Source: an uncultured Clostridia bacterium
GTDB lineage: Bacteria; Bacillota; Clostridia; Acetivibrionales; CALMWN01
Assembly: GCA_937873555.1 (NCBI GenBank)
Contig: CALMWN010000416.1
Coordinates: 1-28,545 of the forward strand
Reading direction: 5' to 3'
Length of the DNA stretch: 28,545 nt
In this document: in pieces, positions 6,831-13,956 of the stretch
Layout of the letters: each line of letters starts with the position of its first letter
Numbering within the stretch: position 1 is the stretch's first letter
The notes under the pieces: model-generated
The model's database searches: none
What the model saw: only the letters and a program-made list of their open reading frames with translations
Told to the model about the DNA's origin: nothing
Position numbers and translations under genes: made by a program

Positions 6831-7796
6831 ATGGAATACAGGATTTTAACCGGAACAGGCGTCACAGTGTCAAGAATTGCACTGGGGACAATGACTTTCG
6901 GCGGGCAGGTCAATGAGCAGGATGCCTGCAATATTGTGAACAAGGCAATAGATCTGGGAATAACCTACATTGACACTGCAAACAGTTATTTCGACGGTGT
7001 CAGTGAAAACTATGTAGGGAAGGCGATAAGAGGCAAAAGGGATAAGGTCATACTTGCCTCCAAGGTGGGGAATACCTCAGGGAAAGGAAATGCAACCGGG
7101 CTTTCCAGAAGGCACATCACGGCTGAAATGGATAAATCCCTCAAGGAACTTGATACCGACTACCTTGACATATATTACCTTCACAAACCCGATTATAATA
7201 CTCCGGTGGAGGAAACACTTGAAACAATGACCACCCTTGTTAAAGCCGGTAAGGTAAGATATATAGGCCTTTCAAACTTTTCTTCCTGGCAGACCTGTGA
7301 AACCTTGTGGATAAGTGACAAGAGAAATGGTATCGCGCCCTCATTGACGCAAAATGTGTATAATTTGTTGACACGAGGAATTGAACAGGAACTGGTACCC
7401 TGCTTAAGAAAGTTCAATGTCGGTCTTGTGATCTATAACCCTTTGGCTGGCGGATTCCTTTCAGGGAAGCATTTGCCCGGAAAACCTGCCGCCGATACAA
7501 GGTTTGATGTAAATACGACGTATAAGGACAGGTATTGGACGGATGAAAACTTCAATGCACTCGCGAAGCTTAAGGATATCGCAGATGAAGCAGGGATAAC
7601 GGTACTTGAATTAGCAATGCGCTGGTGCGCCTCACAGGCTCATGTCGATTCCATAATTGCCGGAGTGACAAGTACTTCCCAGCTTGAGCAGAATGCTGCC
7701 TCCATTGAAAAAGGCACCCTATCGGAGGATACTTTGAAAGCGTGTGACGAAGTATGGAAATCTGTTTCGGAAAACAGATTCAAGTATAACAGATAG
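6831..7796 (+). CDS. Aldo/keto reductase
   Basis: A 321-residue NADPH-dependent oxidoreductase of the aldo/keto reductase superfamily, a cytoplasmic TIM barrel that reduces carbonyls. The catalytic tetrad is visible: Asp48 (TYIDTANSY), Tyr53, Lys78 (VILASKVG) and His118 (DIYYLHKPD). NAD(P)-phosphate binding is indicated by the C-terminal SIIAGVTSTSQLEQN segment. The frame opens at a GTG at 6822, but GAGAGGTG ends 6 nt before the ATG at 6831, so that is the start. The subfamily is the YghZ/potassium-channel-beta-like type that often acts on glyoxals and other reactive aldehydes; the exact substrate cannot be read. It is a single-gene unit, followed directly by a decayed gene in the opposite direction. 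Confidence 0.92.
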   Translation: MEYRILTGTGVTVSRIALGTMTFGGQVNEQDACNIVNKAIDLGITYIDTANSYFDGVSENYVGKAIRGKRDKVILASKVGNTSGKGNATGLSRRHITAEMDKSLKELDTDYLDIYYLHKPDYNTPVEETLETMTTLVKAGKVRYIGLSNFSSWQTCETLWISDKRNGIAPSLTQNVYNLLTRGIEQELVPCLRKFNVGLVIYNPLAGGFLSGKHLPGKPAADTRFDVNTTYKDRYWTDENFNALAKLKDIADEAGITVLELAMRWCASQAHVDSIIAGVTSTSQLEQNAASIEKGTLSEDTLKACDEVWKSVSENRFKYNR

Positions 7797-7799
7797 GCG

Positions 7800-8080
7800 T
7801 TAAAAAGCCATCAGGAAGATCCGGATGCCTACAAGTCCTAAAGTTGTCGCCAGGCTCCGGATAATCCAGATGCCGTGAACCGGTTTGAGAGTCTGGCCCC
7901 GTCCCGTGCCCCTATAAGGGCTCCTATGGCCAAAGGTACAATTAACATTGTGCTTTTTGAAAGGGAGCCTGAGAAAACATGTACTACAGTACCTGACAGG
8001 GACATTAAGCCAGGTATTGATCGCGGTATTGTTGCAGCTGAAAAAACCAGCCCGGATTTGAAGGCAACATGCCAAAAACT
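7800..8080 (-). pseudogene. Decayed C-terminus of a TSUP (TauE/SafE) permease
   Basis: On the minus strand one frame reads SLSGTVVHVFSGSLSKSTM, then IVPLAIGALIGARDGARLSNR (near 7885-8020), and after a frameshift near 7880 another frame continues HGIWIIRSLATTLGLVGIRI to a stop at 7800. Joined, these give the last two to three membrane spans of a TSUP family anion/sulfite exporter, whose hallmark is GA-LGA-LGARLA-R followed by a VG-R-L helix. There is no start codon or N-terminal two thirds (the family is about 250 residues), so this is a remnant. It explains most of the 287-bp gap between the aldo/keto reductase and the ccdA promoter. TSUP proteins often travel with sulfur or redox genes, which fits the thiol-redox genes that follow. 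Confidence 0.6.
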
Positions 8081-8083
8081 TTA

Positions 8084-8112
8084 TTGACATTGATAAAGAG
8101 GCATTGTAAAAT
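8084..8112 (+). promoter_or_regulatory. Sigma-A promoter of the ccdA operon
   Basis: TTGACA (8084-8089), a 17-bp spacer and TAAAAT (8107-8112): nearly consensus. The RNA would start near 8119, only about 12 nt before the ccdA ATG, inside a pseudo-palindrome that could be a repressor site. Confidence 0.75.
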
Positions 8113-8127
8113 ACCTATAGGGGGTAT
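8111..8127. promoter_or_regulatory. Candidate CsoR/CstR-type operator
   Basis: ATACCTATAGGGGGTAT is an inverted repeat with ATACC/GGTAT ends and a G-run. It resembles the ATACCCC-GGGGTAT operators of the CsoR/CstR repressor family, which sense copper or persulfide. It overlaps the -10 end, the predicted RNA start and the ccdA ribosome site, an ideal repressor position. No csoR-like gene is in the window. Confidence 0.35.
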
Positions 8128-8130
8128 ATT

Positions 8131-8820
8131 ATGTACTATTCATTTATTTTAAGCTTTGCAGAAGGCATACTTACATTCGTATCACCGTGCATTTTGCCCA
8201 TGCTGCCGATATACTTCTTTTACCTGGCCGGTATATCCGGTGAAGAGAACACGGCTACGGACCTCAGAAAGAGCAGGCTTATAATGAACTCCATTGCTTT
8301 TGTGGCAGGATTTACAATTGTCTTTGTATTGCTGGGAGCGACAGCTACGGTACTGGGAGGTTTTCTCAAGGAGCATATCAATGCTGTGAGAAAGATAAGC
8401 GGCATTATAATGATACTCTTCGGACTAAACTTCATGGGTATTCTGAAAATAGGCTTTTTGAACATGGAAAAAAGAATCGGGTATGAATTCAAAGAGCTGA
8501 GGTTTTTTAATTCCATGCTTTTTGGCGGAGTTTTCGGATTCAGCTGGACACCATGCGTGGGAACTTTTTTAGGCCCGGCACTGCTTATGGCAGGTAATTC
8601 CGACACTGTTACCCAGGGAATCATCCTGCTTTTCCTGTACTCAGCCGGACTGGGAGTACCATTTTTACTGTCGGCGGTATTATTTGAAAAAGTAAATGAC
8701 TATATTAAAAAGGTACAAAGATACAATCGAATAATAAACATTTTTTCGGGTATTGTATTAATACTGGCGGGAATATTTGTTTTCACCGATAGTCTCAAAT
8801 ACTTGAACGGGATTTTATAG
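8131..8820 (+). CDS. ccdA: CcdA-type transmembrane thiol electron carrier
   Basis: A 229-residue membrane protein with six predicted spans, the minimal CcdA/DsbD-beta fold, which moves electrons from cytoplasmic thioredoxin across the membrane to extracytoplasmic thiol proteins. The two redox cysteines are in their usual places: Cys20 in FVSPCILPMLP (first span) and Cys142 in SWTPCVGTFLGP (fourth span), each next to prolines. Start ATG 8131 has GGGGG six nt upstream. It is followed 64 bp later by a membrane-anchored thioredoxin, the expected extracytoplasmic partner, then by a thioredoxin reductase fusion that could supply the cytoplasmic electrons. Together they make a plausible full route from reductant to the cell surface. 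Confidence 0.92.
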   Translation: MYYSFILSFAEGILTFVSPCILPMLPIYFFYLAGISGEENTATDLRKSRLIMNSIAFVAGFTIVFVLLGATATVLGGFLKEHINAVRKISGIIMILFGLNFMGILKIGFLNMEKRIGYEFKELRFFNSMLFGGVFGFSWTPCVGTFLGPALLMAGNSDTVTQGIILLFLYSAGLGVPFLLSAVLFEKVNDYIKKVQRYNRIINIFSGIVLILAGIFVFTDSLKYLNGIL

Positions 8821-8884
8821 TTGCCTGACTGTAGGGTTATAAATTATGGATATCGATATATATGTATTTTAAGGGGATGATATA

Positions 8885-9448
8885 ATGAAAAAAGCTGGGA
8901 ATTTGGTATTGTGGGCGTTAGTAATAGTGTTTGTACTGGCAGCGGCATACACTGTCTACAGCAAGAACAAGGCAAACAGTAATGCTATTCAGCCGCCGCA
9001 GTTGAACACAGGTACTGCCGATAAAGCCCAGTCATCCGGCAAAAAAGCTCCGGATTTTACTTTGAACGATCTAAACGGTAAAGCCGTAAAGCTATCCGAT
9101 TACAAGGGAAAAGTTGTATTCCTGAATTTCTGGGCCAGCTGGTGCCCGCCGTGCAAGGCTGAAATGCCTGGACTCAACAGGGCGAATCAGGAGCTGGTAA
9201 AAGGGAATGATGCCGTACTGCTCACCGTAAATGAAGGTGAAAATGCAGATGTGGTTAAAAACTTCCTTGCCGGCAACAAATATACTTTCTACACTTTGCT
9301 GGACAAGGACGGGAAGGTTGGAAATGCATACAATGTAACGGGCATACCGACTACATATATTATCAACAGGGATGGCAGCATTTATGATTTTGTAGTAGGA
9401 CCAATAAGCGAGGACAAAATGCTGGGGCTCGCAAAAAGCTTGAAGTAG
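8885..9448 (+). CDS. Membrane-anchored TlpA/ResA-like thioredoxin
   Basis: A 187-residue protein with an uncleaved-looking N-terminal anchor (about residues 7-25), a low-complexity linker and a thioredoxin-fold domain of the AhpC/TSA-Redoxin type from about 53. The active site is WCPPC with Cys87 and Cys90 (NFWASWCPPCKAEMPG), and the cis-proline loop is GIPTTYIINRDG. It is therefore an extracytoplasmic thiol-disulfide oxidoreductase, probably reduced by CcdA just upstream. ResA-like proteins reduce apocytochrome c in aerobes; no cytochrome genes are here, so in this anaerobe the target is more likely another secreted thiol protein. A strong AAGGGGATGAT precedes the ATG. It is 10 bp from the next gene, so one operon. 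Confidence 0.93.
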   Translation: MKKAGNLVLWALVIVFVLAAAYTVYSKNKANSNAIQPPQLNTGTADKAQSSGKKAPDFTLNDLNGKAVKLSDYKGKVVFLNFWASWCPPCKAEMPGLNRANQELVKGNDAVLLTVNEGENADVVKNFLAGNKYTFYTLLDKDGKVGNAYNVTGIPTTYIINRDGSIYDFVVGPISEDKMLGLAKSLK

Positions 9449-9458
9449 GAGGGAGAAT

Positions 9459-10736
9459 ATGAACAGCAGGGTAGTTTATATTAACAGTCAGGACTTTGAA
9501 AATGAAGTGTTGAGAAATGCTTTGCCCGTGCTGGTTGATTTCTATTCCGAAGACTGCCCGCCGTGTACGGCACTGGCGCCTATCTTTGAGAGAATGGCGG
9601 AAACATATGACGGGCAGATGAAGTTTGTCCGGGTTTTCAGACAGCACAACAGGCAGCTTGCAGAGAAATACAATATAAAAAGCAGCCCGACGCTTCTGTT
9701 TTTTAATAACGGTGAGGAAGTATGCTCCAGATTGACAGGCTACATAAGCAAGCCTGAACTGAGAGAAACGATAGAAGGCGTATTGGGCGGTTACTGCCTG
9801 AGAAAAGAACGGGAAAAGATTCACTGTGATGTTTTGATTCTCGGGGCCGGGCCTGCCGGGTTGTCTGCTGCAATATATGCAGCCAGGGCCAAACTGCTTA
9901 CGATAGCCGTTGATGAAGGAGTACCGGGGGGGCAGGTGTCCACTACCTTCCATGTTGCAAATTACCCGGGAACCAATGGTGTTATACGTGGTATGGACCT
10001 TATGGAAAATATGAAAAAACAGGCTGTAGATTTCGGAGCACAGATGGATGATATGAAGGAACTGCTTGAGGTAAACCTTGAAGGTGAAGAAAAGTATGTA
10101 AAAGCCGAGGATACAGACTATTATGCAAAAGCTGTCATAATAGCTACCGGGGCAACCCCCAGGAAACTTCCTGCGGAGGGTGAACGGGATTTCCGGGGAA
10201 GAGGGGTGCATTACTGTGCGACCTGTGATGGAGCAATGTACCAGGATGCCGATATTCTTGTGGTAGGCGGAGGAAATTCTGCGATGGATGAAGCAGTTTT
10301 TCTGACAAGGTATGCAAAACATGTCACGATAGTACACCATCTGGATCATTTCAATGCATCAAAAGCTGCACAGGACGAGGTTTTAAAGAACCCAAACATC
10401 AGTGTGATATGGGATTCCCAGATAAAGAAGATCAACGGAGAAAATTTTGTAAAAAGTGTTATAATAGAAAATGTCAAGACAAAAGAGGTCAGGGAGCTGG
10501 AAACTGAAGGCTTGTTTGTGTACATCGGCATGCAGCCCAAAACTGATTTGTTCAGGGGTAAGGTAGGACTTGATGAAAACGGCTATATTATTACTGACGG
10601 GGATATGAGGACAAATGTACCCGGAGTGTATGCCGCCGGTGATGTCCGGAAAAAGGAAATCCGCCAGATAGCTACGGCAGTTGGGGATGGTACTGTTGCA
10701 GGTATCATGGTCGAACGCTTTATAAACAGGAAATAG
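9459..10736 (+). CDS. Thioredoxin-thioredoxin reductase fusion protein
   Basis: A 425-residue fusion. Residues 1-110 are a thioredoxin domain with active site CPPC (Cys33, Cys36) and cis-Pro77 (KSSPTLLFF). Residues about 121-425 are a flavoprotein thioredoxin reductase: FAD motif GAGPAG (129-134), redox pair CATC (Cys253, Cys256) followed by DG, nucleotide-domain GGGNSA (270-275) and the C-terminal FAD motif GVYAAGDVR. In the NADPH-type enzyme the nucleotide domain has HRR-x-FRA; here the matching site reads HHLDHFNAS (293-301), so the two arginines that hold the NADPH phosphate are missing, suggesting NADH or another donor. The known mycobacterial fusion has the reverse order (reductase first). 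Start ATG follows AGGAGGGAGAAT. It lies in the ccdA-tlpA series and likely feeds it. Confidence 0.92.
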   Translation: MNSRVVYINSQDFENEVLRNALPVLVDFYSEDCPPCTALAPIFERMAETYDGQMKFVRVFRQHNRQLAEKYNIKSSPTLLFFNNGEEVCSRLTGYISKPELRETIEGVLGGYCLRKEREKIHCDVLILGAGPAGLSAAIYAARAKLLTIAVDEGVPGGQVSTTFHVANYPGTNGVIRGMDLMENMKKQAVDFGAQMDDMKELLEVNLEGEEKYVKAEDTDYYAKAVIIATGATPRKLPAEGERDFRGRGVHYCATCDGAMYQDADILVVGGGNSAMDEAVFLTRYAKHVTIVHHLDHFNASKAAQDEVLKNPNISVIWDSQIKKINGENFVKSVIIENVKTKEVRELETEGLFVYIGMQPKTDLFRGKVGLDENGYIITDGDMRTNVPGVYAAGDVRKKEIRQIATAVGDGTVAGIMVERFINRK

Positions 10737-10835
10737 TATCATGTGATTTATAAATGAGGTTTGATTTTTATAGAAAAAATATTTTAGTGCAGGCGGGTAT
10801 ATGTTAAGTCTGTATGGGATAGGGGTAGATGGACA

Positions 10836-11708
10836 ATGTATGATGTTGTGATAATTGGCAAGGGGCCGGCAGGAACATCGTCTTCGTTATACACTATCAG
10901 GGCGAATTTGAAAACTCTGGTTATAGGCAAGGATGACAGCGCCATCAGGAAAGCCGGGAAAATTGACAATTACTTCGGCTTTTCGAATACTATAAGCGGG
11001 GAATTTCTCCTGCAGGAAGGTGAGAAACAGGCTTCGAGGCTTGGAGTAGAGATACTTGACGATGAAGTGATCTCGGTCGAAAAGGATGACTTTTTTAAAG
11101 TGATGACAGCACGGGAAACGTATGTATCAAAAGCGGTTCTTCTGGCAACCGGGCAGCCCCAGGTAAAGGCGAAGCTGGAAAACCTGGCAGAATTCGAGGG
11201 AAAAGGTGTGAGCTATTGTACCACCTGTGATGGATTTTTTTATAACAATTTGAAAGTAGGAGTACTTGGCTTCAAGGATTATGCAATCCATGAAGCAGTT
11301 GAGCTGGAAACATATACGAAGGACATAACCATATACACGAACGGCAGGGAGCTTTTATTGTCTGACAAGTTCAAAGACCAGGCAGGACGCTTCAAAGTCA
11401 ACAGTAAGCCGCTCTTGAAGCTTGACGGCGGAGATTTCCTGCAGAGGATATTTTTCAATGACGGGACAAGTGAAGATATCGAGGGGCTGTTTGTAGCTTA
11501 TGACAGTGCATCAAGCCTGGATTTTGCAAGGAAACTAGGGATTGTTGCCGATGGGAATTCAATTGTGGTGGACAAATATCAGCAGACCAACCTGGACGGA
11601 CTGTTTGCAGCAGGTGATTGCACAGGCAGCTTTAAACAGATATCTACTGCAGTAGGACAGGGAGCTATGGCAGGCAGGAAGATCATAGAGTATGTACGAA
11701 GCCTGTAG
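10836..11708 (+). CDS. Thioredoxin reductase-like flavoprotein lacking NADPH motifs (FFTR-like)
   Basis: A 290-residue member of the thioredoxin reductase fold. The FAD motif is GKGPAG (8-13), the redox pair is CTTC (Cys128, Cys131) followed by DG, and the second FAD motif is GLFAAGDCTG. The nucleotide-binding domain is degenerate: where GGGxSA is expected it has GVLGFKDYAIHEA, and HRR-x-FRA is replaced by YTNGREL. This matches the pattern described for ferredoxin-dependent flavin thioredoxin reductases of clostridia, which take electrons from ferredoxin instead of NADPH. The ribosome site is weak (GGGGTAGATGG). It follows the fusion reductase by 99 bp and precedes a glutaredoxin-like protein by 93 bp, which is a likely substrate. 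The donor cannot be proved from sequence. Confidence 0.82.
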   Translation: MYDVVIIGKGPAGTSSSLYTIRANLKTLVIGKDDSAIRKAGKIDNYFGFSNTISGEFLLQEGEKQASRLGVEILDDEVISVEKDDFFKVMTARETYVSKAVLLATGQPQVKAKLENLAEFEGKGVSYCTTCDGFFYNNLKVGVLGFKDYAIHEAVELETYTKDITIYTNGRELLLSDKFKDQAGRFKVNSKPLLKLDGGDFLQRIFFNDGTSEDIEGLFVAYDSASSLDFARKLGIVADGNSIVVDKYQQTNLDGLFAAGDCTGSFKQISTAVGQGAMAGRKIIEYVRSL

Positions 11709-11801
11709 AACAGGCATGAATTTATATCACTGAAATTGCATAGAATAACATTGCCCGGGCAAGTAACACCTTGTCTGGAATTGAATCAAGGAGGAACTGA
11801 T

Positions 11802-12029
11802 ATGACTGTAAAGGTTTACTCGACACCAACATGCCCGTACTGCTCTATGGCTAAGAAATATCTGGATTCCAAAAACATACAATACCAGGATGTCGATGTT
11901 TCGAAGGACAGGAGTGCTGCATCGGAAATGGTGAACAAATCAGGGCAAAGAGGTGTTCCTGTACTGGATATTGATGGAAATATTGTAATTGGATTCGACA
12001 AGGACAGGATAGACAGTTTGTTTTTTTAA
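11802..12029 (+). CDS. Glutaredoxin/NrdH-like redoxin
   Basis: A 75-residue small redoxin with active site CPYC (Cys11, Cys14) in MTVKVYSTPTCPYCSMAKKY, the GVPVL cis-proline and a C-terminal GFDKDRIDSLF helix. Proteins of this size and form (NrdH or Grx family) carry electrons from thioredoxin reductases or glutathione to ribonucleotide reductase or other targets; with no glutathione genes visible, a thioredoxin-reductase-driven role is more likely. The frame is open from 11736, but AAGGAGG ends 7 nt before the ATG at 11802, which is the start. The upstream FFTR-like gene is the natural reductase candidate. No terminator hairpin is evident directly behind it. Confidence 0.9.
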   Translation: MTVKVYSTPTCPYCSMAKKYLDSKNIQYQDVDVSKDRSAASEMVNKSGQRGVPVLDIDGNIVIGFDKDRIDSLFF

Positions 12030-12126
12030 TATGAATCAACCATACGGTTTATGATTGATATAAGCCCGGATATAAATTGTAAACCATGCAGCCTGAGCTT
12101 TTAACACTATTGTAAAACTTATACGC

Positions 12127-12155
12127 TTGATTTTATTTTTCCGTTATGTTAGCAT
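12127..12155 (+). promoter_or_regulatory. Promoter upstream of hairpin RNA region
   Basis: TTGATT (12127-12132), 17 bp, TAGCAT (12150-12155) with an extended TGn just before the -10. Moderate match to sigma-A. Predicted RNA start is near 12162, directly ahead of a long inverted repeat. Confidence 0.4.
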
Positions 12156-12170
12156 GAAAACATATGGCTG

Positions 12171-12263
12171 ATGCTTTTCGGCATAACAAATTTATACTTT
12201 TTTAATGTTAAAAGCACATCCTATAAAACTTGCCGAAAGCATGATTTATTTCTAGAAATAAAT
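12171..12263 (+). repeat. Inverted repeat plus 20-bp palindrome (structured RNA candidate)
   Basis: ATGCTTTTCGGCA (12171-12183) pairs with TGCCGAAAGCAT (12231-12242) with one bulged base, closing a 47-nt loop. Immediately after comes a perfect 20-bp palindrome at 12244-12263 centred on TCTAGA. Neither has a T-tract, so they are not terminators. They lie between a promoter (12127-12155) and a tiny ORF with a terminator (to 12422), so one short transcript would carry both structures. No riboswitch family known to me matches. Confidence 0.5.
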
Positions 12264-12296
12264 TATGTGAAATGGCACTTGAAAGGGAGAATCAGT

Positions 12297-12386
12297 ATGA
12301 AGCGGATAAGAGTGCGGGTTCATATAATTTGGCGGTGCTCTGACTCTGTCTCAAAATATGGTATAGCTGACTTTATCGATGTATAG
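12297..12386 (+). CDS. Possible 29-aa leader peptide or small protein
   Basis: Twenty-nine codons from ATG 12297, MKRIRVRVHIIWRC then SDSVSKYGIADFIDV, with GGGAG 8 nt upstream. The N-terminal half is basic and aliphatic. It ends 2 nt before a strong terminator. It could be a leader peptide that controls the terminator ahead of ykuK, a small protein made from an independent short RNA, or chance. There is no repeat of a regulatory amino acid that would mark a classic attenuator. Confidence 0.35.
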   Translation: MKRIRVRVHIIWRCSDSVSKYGIADFIDV

Positions 12387-12388
12387 TC

Positions 12389-12422
12389 GACCCTCTGGTG
12401 TAAAATACCACAGGGTCTTTTT
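12389..12422 (+). terminator. Intrinsic terminator before ykuK
   Basis: GACCCT and AGGGTC plus inner TGGT and ACCA form a stem with a matched C-C bulge, a 7-nt loop and a five-T run. It lies 45 bp before the ykuK start, so it either ends the unit from 12127 or attenuates ykuK-deoC. Confidence 0.85.
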
Positions 12423-12466
12423 AATACAAAAACCGTGATACGGTATCGGCAACGGAGGATGAAGCT

Positions 12467-13009
12467 ATGTTACTAGGCGGTTCGCTTACATTTGACGAAA
12501 ATACCCTGTTCCAAAGCCTGCAGAAGCATTCAATGACGCTTGACGATGTTTGCAGCGACATTATTAACTTCATTAAAAATGATACAAACAGCTCTTATAA
12601 AATATCTATCGGTACAGACTCACAGGTGGGAGGAAAAAGCGTTTTTGTCACTTGTATACATGTTCACCGCATAGGGAAGGGCGCAGTTGGGTTTTTGCAC
12701 AGAAATGAAGTTCCAAGGGTTATCAGGAACCTCAGGGAAAAAATCTATATGGAAACCTGTGCGAGCCTGCAGCTGGCCTATATGCTGGAGGGCGACAGGA
12801 TGGACAGGATCCGTTCGGCGGTGGGCAAAAACAGCAAATCCAAGGGTGTGACCTTTGAATTTCATATAGATGTAGGCACCCATGGCGAAACAAAGGCACT
12901 GATAAACGAAATGGTGGGTATGGTAAACGGACTTGACTTCATACCCAGAATCAAACCCGACAGTTATTGTGCCAGCTGTTTTGCCGACAAATATACAAAA
13001 GCCATGTAA
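12467..13009 (+). CDS. ykuK: YkuK family RNase H-like protein (DUF458)
   Basis: A 180-residue cytoplasmic protein of the YkuK/DUF458 family, which has an RNase H-like fold. The first acidic motif is visible in KISIGTDSQVGG (Asp51), followed by FVTCIHVHRIGKGAVGFLHR; later acidic positions include FHIDVGTHGETKALI and the C-terminal GLDFIPRIKPDSYCASCFAD. The length equals the family norm. The biochemical role of the family is not established; an RNase or structured-nucleic-acid function is the usual guess. The ATG follows GGAGG with 8-nt spacing. It is 60 bp upstream of deoC and has a terminator 45 bp before it, so its expression may depend on read-through or an undetected promoter. Confidence 0.88.
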   Translation: MLLGGSLTFDENTLFQSLQKHSMTLDDVCSDIINFIKNDTNSSYKISIGTDSQVGGKSVFVTCIHVHRIGKGAVGFLHRNEVPRVIRNLREKIYMETCASLQLAYMLEGDRMDRIRSAVGKNSKSKGVTFEFHIDVGTHGETKALINEMVGMVNGLDFIPRIKPDSYCASCFADKYTKAM

Positions 13010-13069
13010 ACCAAAAATGATTCGCTGCCAATATACCAGAATCATATGAATCAAAAGGGGAGATTTCAG

Positions 13070-13747
13070 TTGGATAAAAAGACTATTGCCGGAATGATCG
13101 ACCATGCAGTCCTAAAGCCTGAAGCCACAGACATGGATCTCGAAAGGGAATGCAGCATTGCAGTGAAATACGGTGTTGCCTCCGTATGTGTCAAACCAAG
13201 CCATGTAGTTATGGCAAAGAAGTTGCTGGCAAGCTCGGGAGTTGCAGTAAGCACCGTCATCGGGTTTCCTCACGGGTCTACGACTACGGGCTGCAAGGTG
13301 GCTGAAGCGTTGGAAGCATTGGAAAACGGTGCGGTAGAATTGGATATGGTGATTAATATCGGAAGATTACTGTCAGGGGATATGGATTTTGTAAGAGAGG
13401 ATATAAAAAGCGTTGTAGAAGCAGCACATAAAAGAGGAGCGTTATTGAAGGTAATTATTGAGACTTCCCTTTTAAGTGATGAGATGAAAGCTTATGCCTG
13501 CAGGCTATCGGAGGAGGCCGGAGCGGATTTTGTAAAAACTTCCACCGGCTTCAATGGAGGAGGAGCAGCACTTGCAGATATTGTAATAATGAAAAATTCG
13601 GTAAGTCCCAAGGTCAGATTAAAAGCCTCCGGTGGGATCAAATCCTTCCAGCAGGCTGTTGAATTTGCAGAAGCCGGTTGTTCAAGGCTGGGGACAAGTT
13701 CCACAGAGGCTATTCTACAGGGGGGTACCTCAAACAGTACATACTAA
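13070..13747 (+). CDS. deoC: Deoxyribose-phosphate aldolase
   Basis: A 225-residue class I aldolase that splits 2-deoxyribose 5-phosphate into glyceraldehyde 3-phosphate and acetaldehyde, ending deoxynucleoside breakdown. The catalytic set is present: Asp92 (VELDMVINIG), Schiff-base Lys156 (ADFVKTSTGF) and Lys185 (VRLKASGGI); the phosphate site is ASGGIK plus the late RLGTSS. The open frame begins at an ATG at 13046, but AAAAGGGGAG ends about 8 nt before the TTG at 13070, and the protein then begins MDKKTIAGMIDHAVLKPEAT, the usual family start, so TTG is chosen. No other deoxynucleoside genes (deoA, deoD, deoB) are adjacent, which is odd for deoC; here it follows ykuK. Confidence 0.95.
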   Translation: MDKKTIAGMIDHAVLKPEATDMDLERECSIAVKYGVASVCVKPSHVVMAKKLLASSGVAVSTVIGFPHGSTTTGCKVAEALEALENGAVELDMVINIGRLLSGDMDFVREDIKSVVEAAHKRGALLKVIIETSLLSDEMKAYACRLSEEAGADFVKTSTGFNGGGAALADIVIMKNSVSPKVRLKASGGIKSFQQAVEFAEAGCSRLGTSSTEAILQGGTSNSTY

Positions 13748-13956
13748 TTTTTTCGGACAAAAATTTTCCATAAAAAGAATACTGAAAGTGCCACCGGCAT
13801 AAAAATATCATATAGGGATGACATACGGCAGGGTAAACAAGTTGGAGGGATTTTTTCCAGCTTTTACGAGGGGAAATGAGTTGTATTTGAAAAGGATTCA
13901 AATCATGTGAACCGTATGCCGTTGTTCAACAGTATAAAATGCGAGGTGGCCGGGTA

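Noticed and set aside
7875..8087. Plus-strand 70-codon frame
   Set aside because: No ribosome site; the minus-strand TSUP remnant explains this stretch better.
9363..10349. 328-codon minus-strand frame
   Set aside because: Lies entirely opposite the thioredoxin-reductase fusion and its neighbour; Cys/His/Phe-rich composition typical of an antisense shadow.
12171..12386. 71-codon frame starting in the inverted repeat
   Set aside because: No ribosome site at its ATG, and it reads through both hairpin arms; the 29-codon version at 12297 is better supported.
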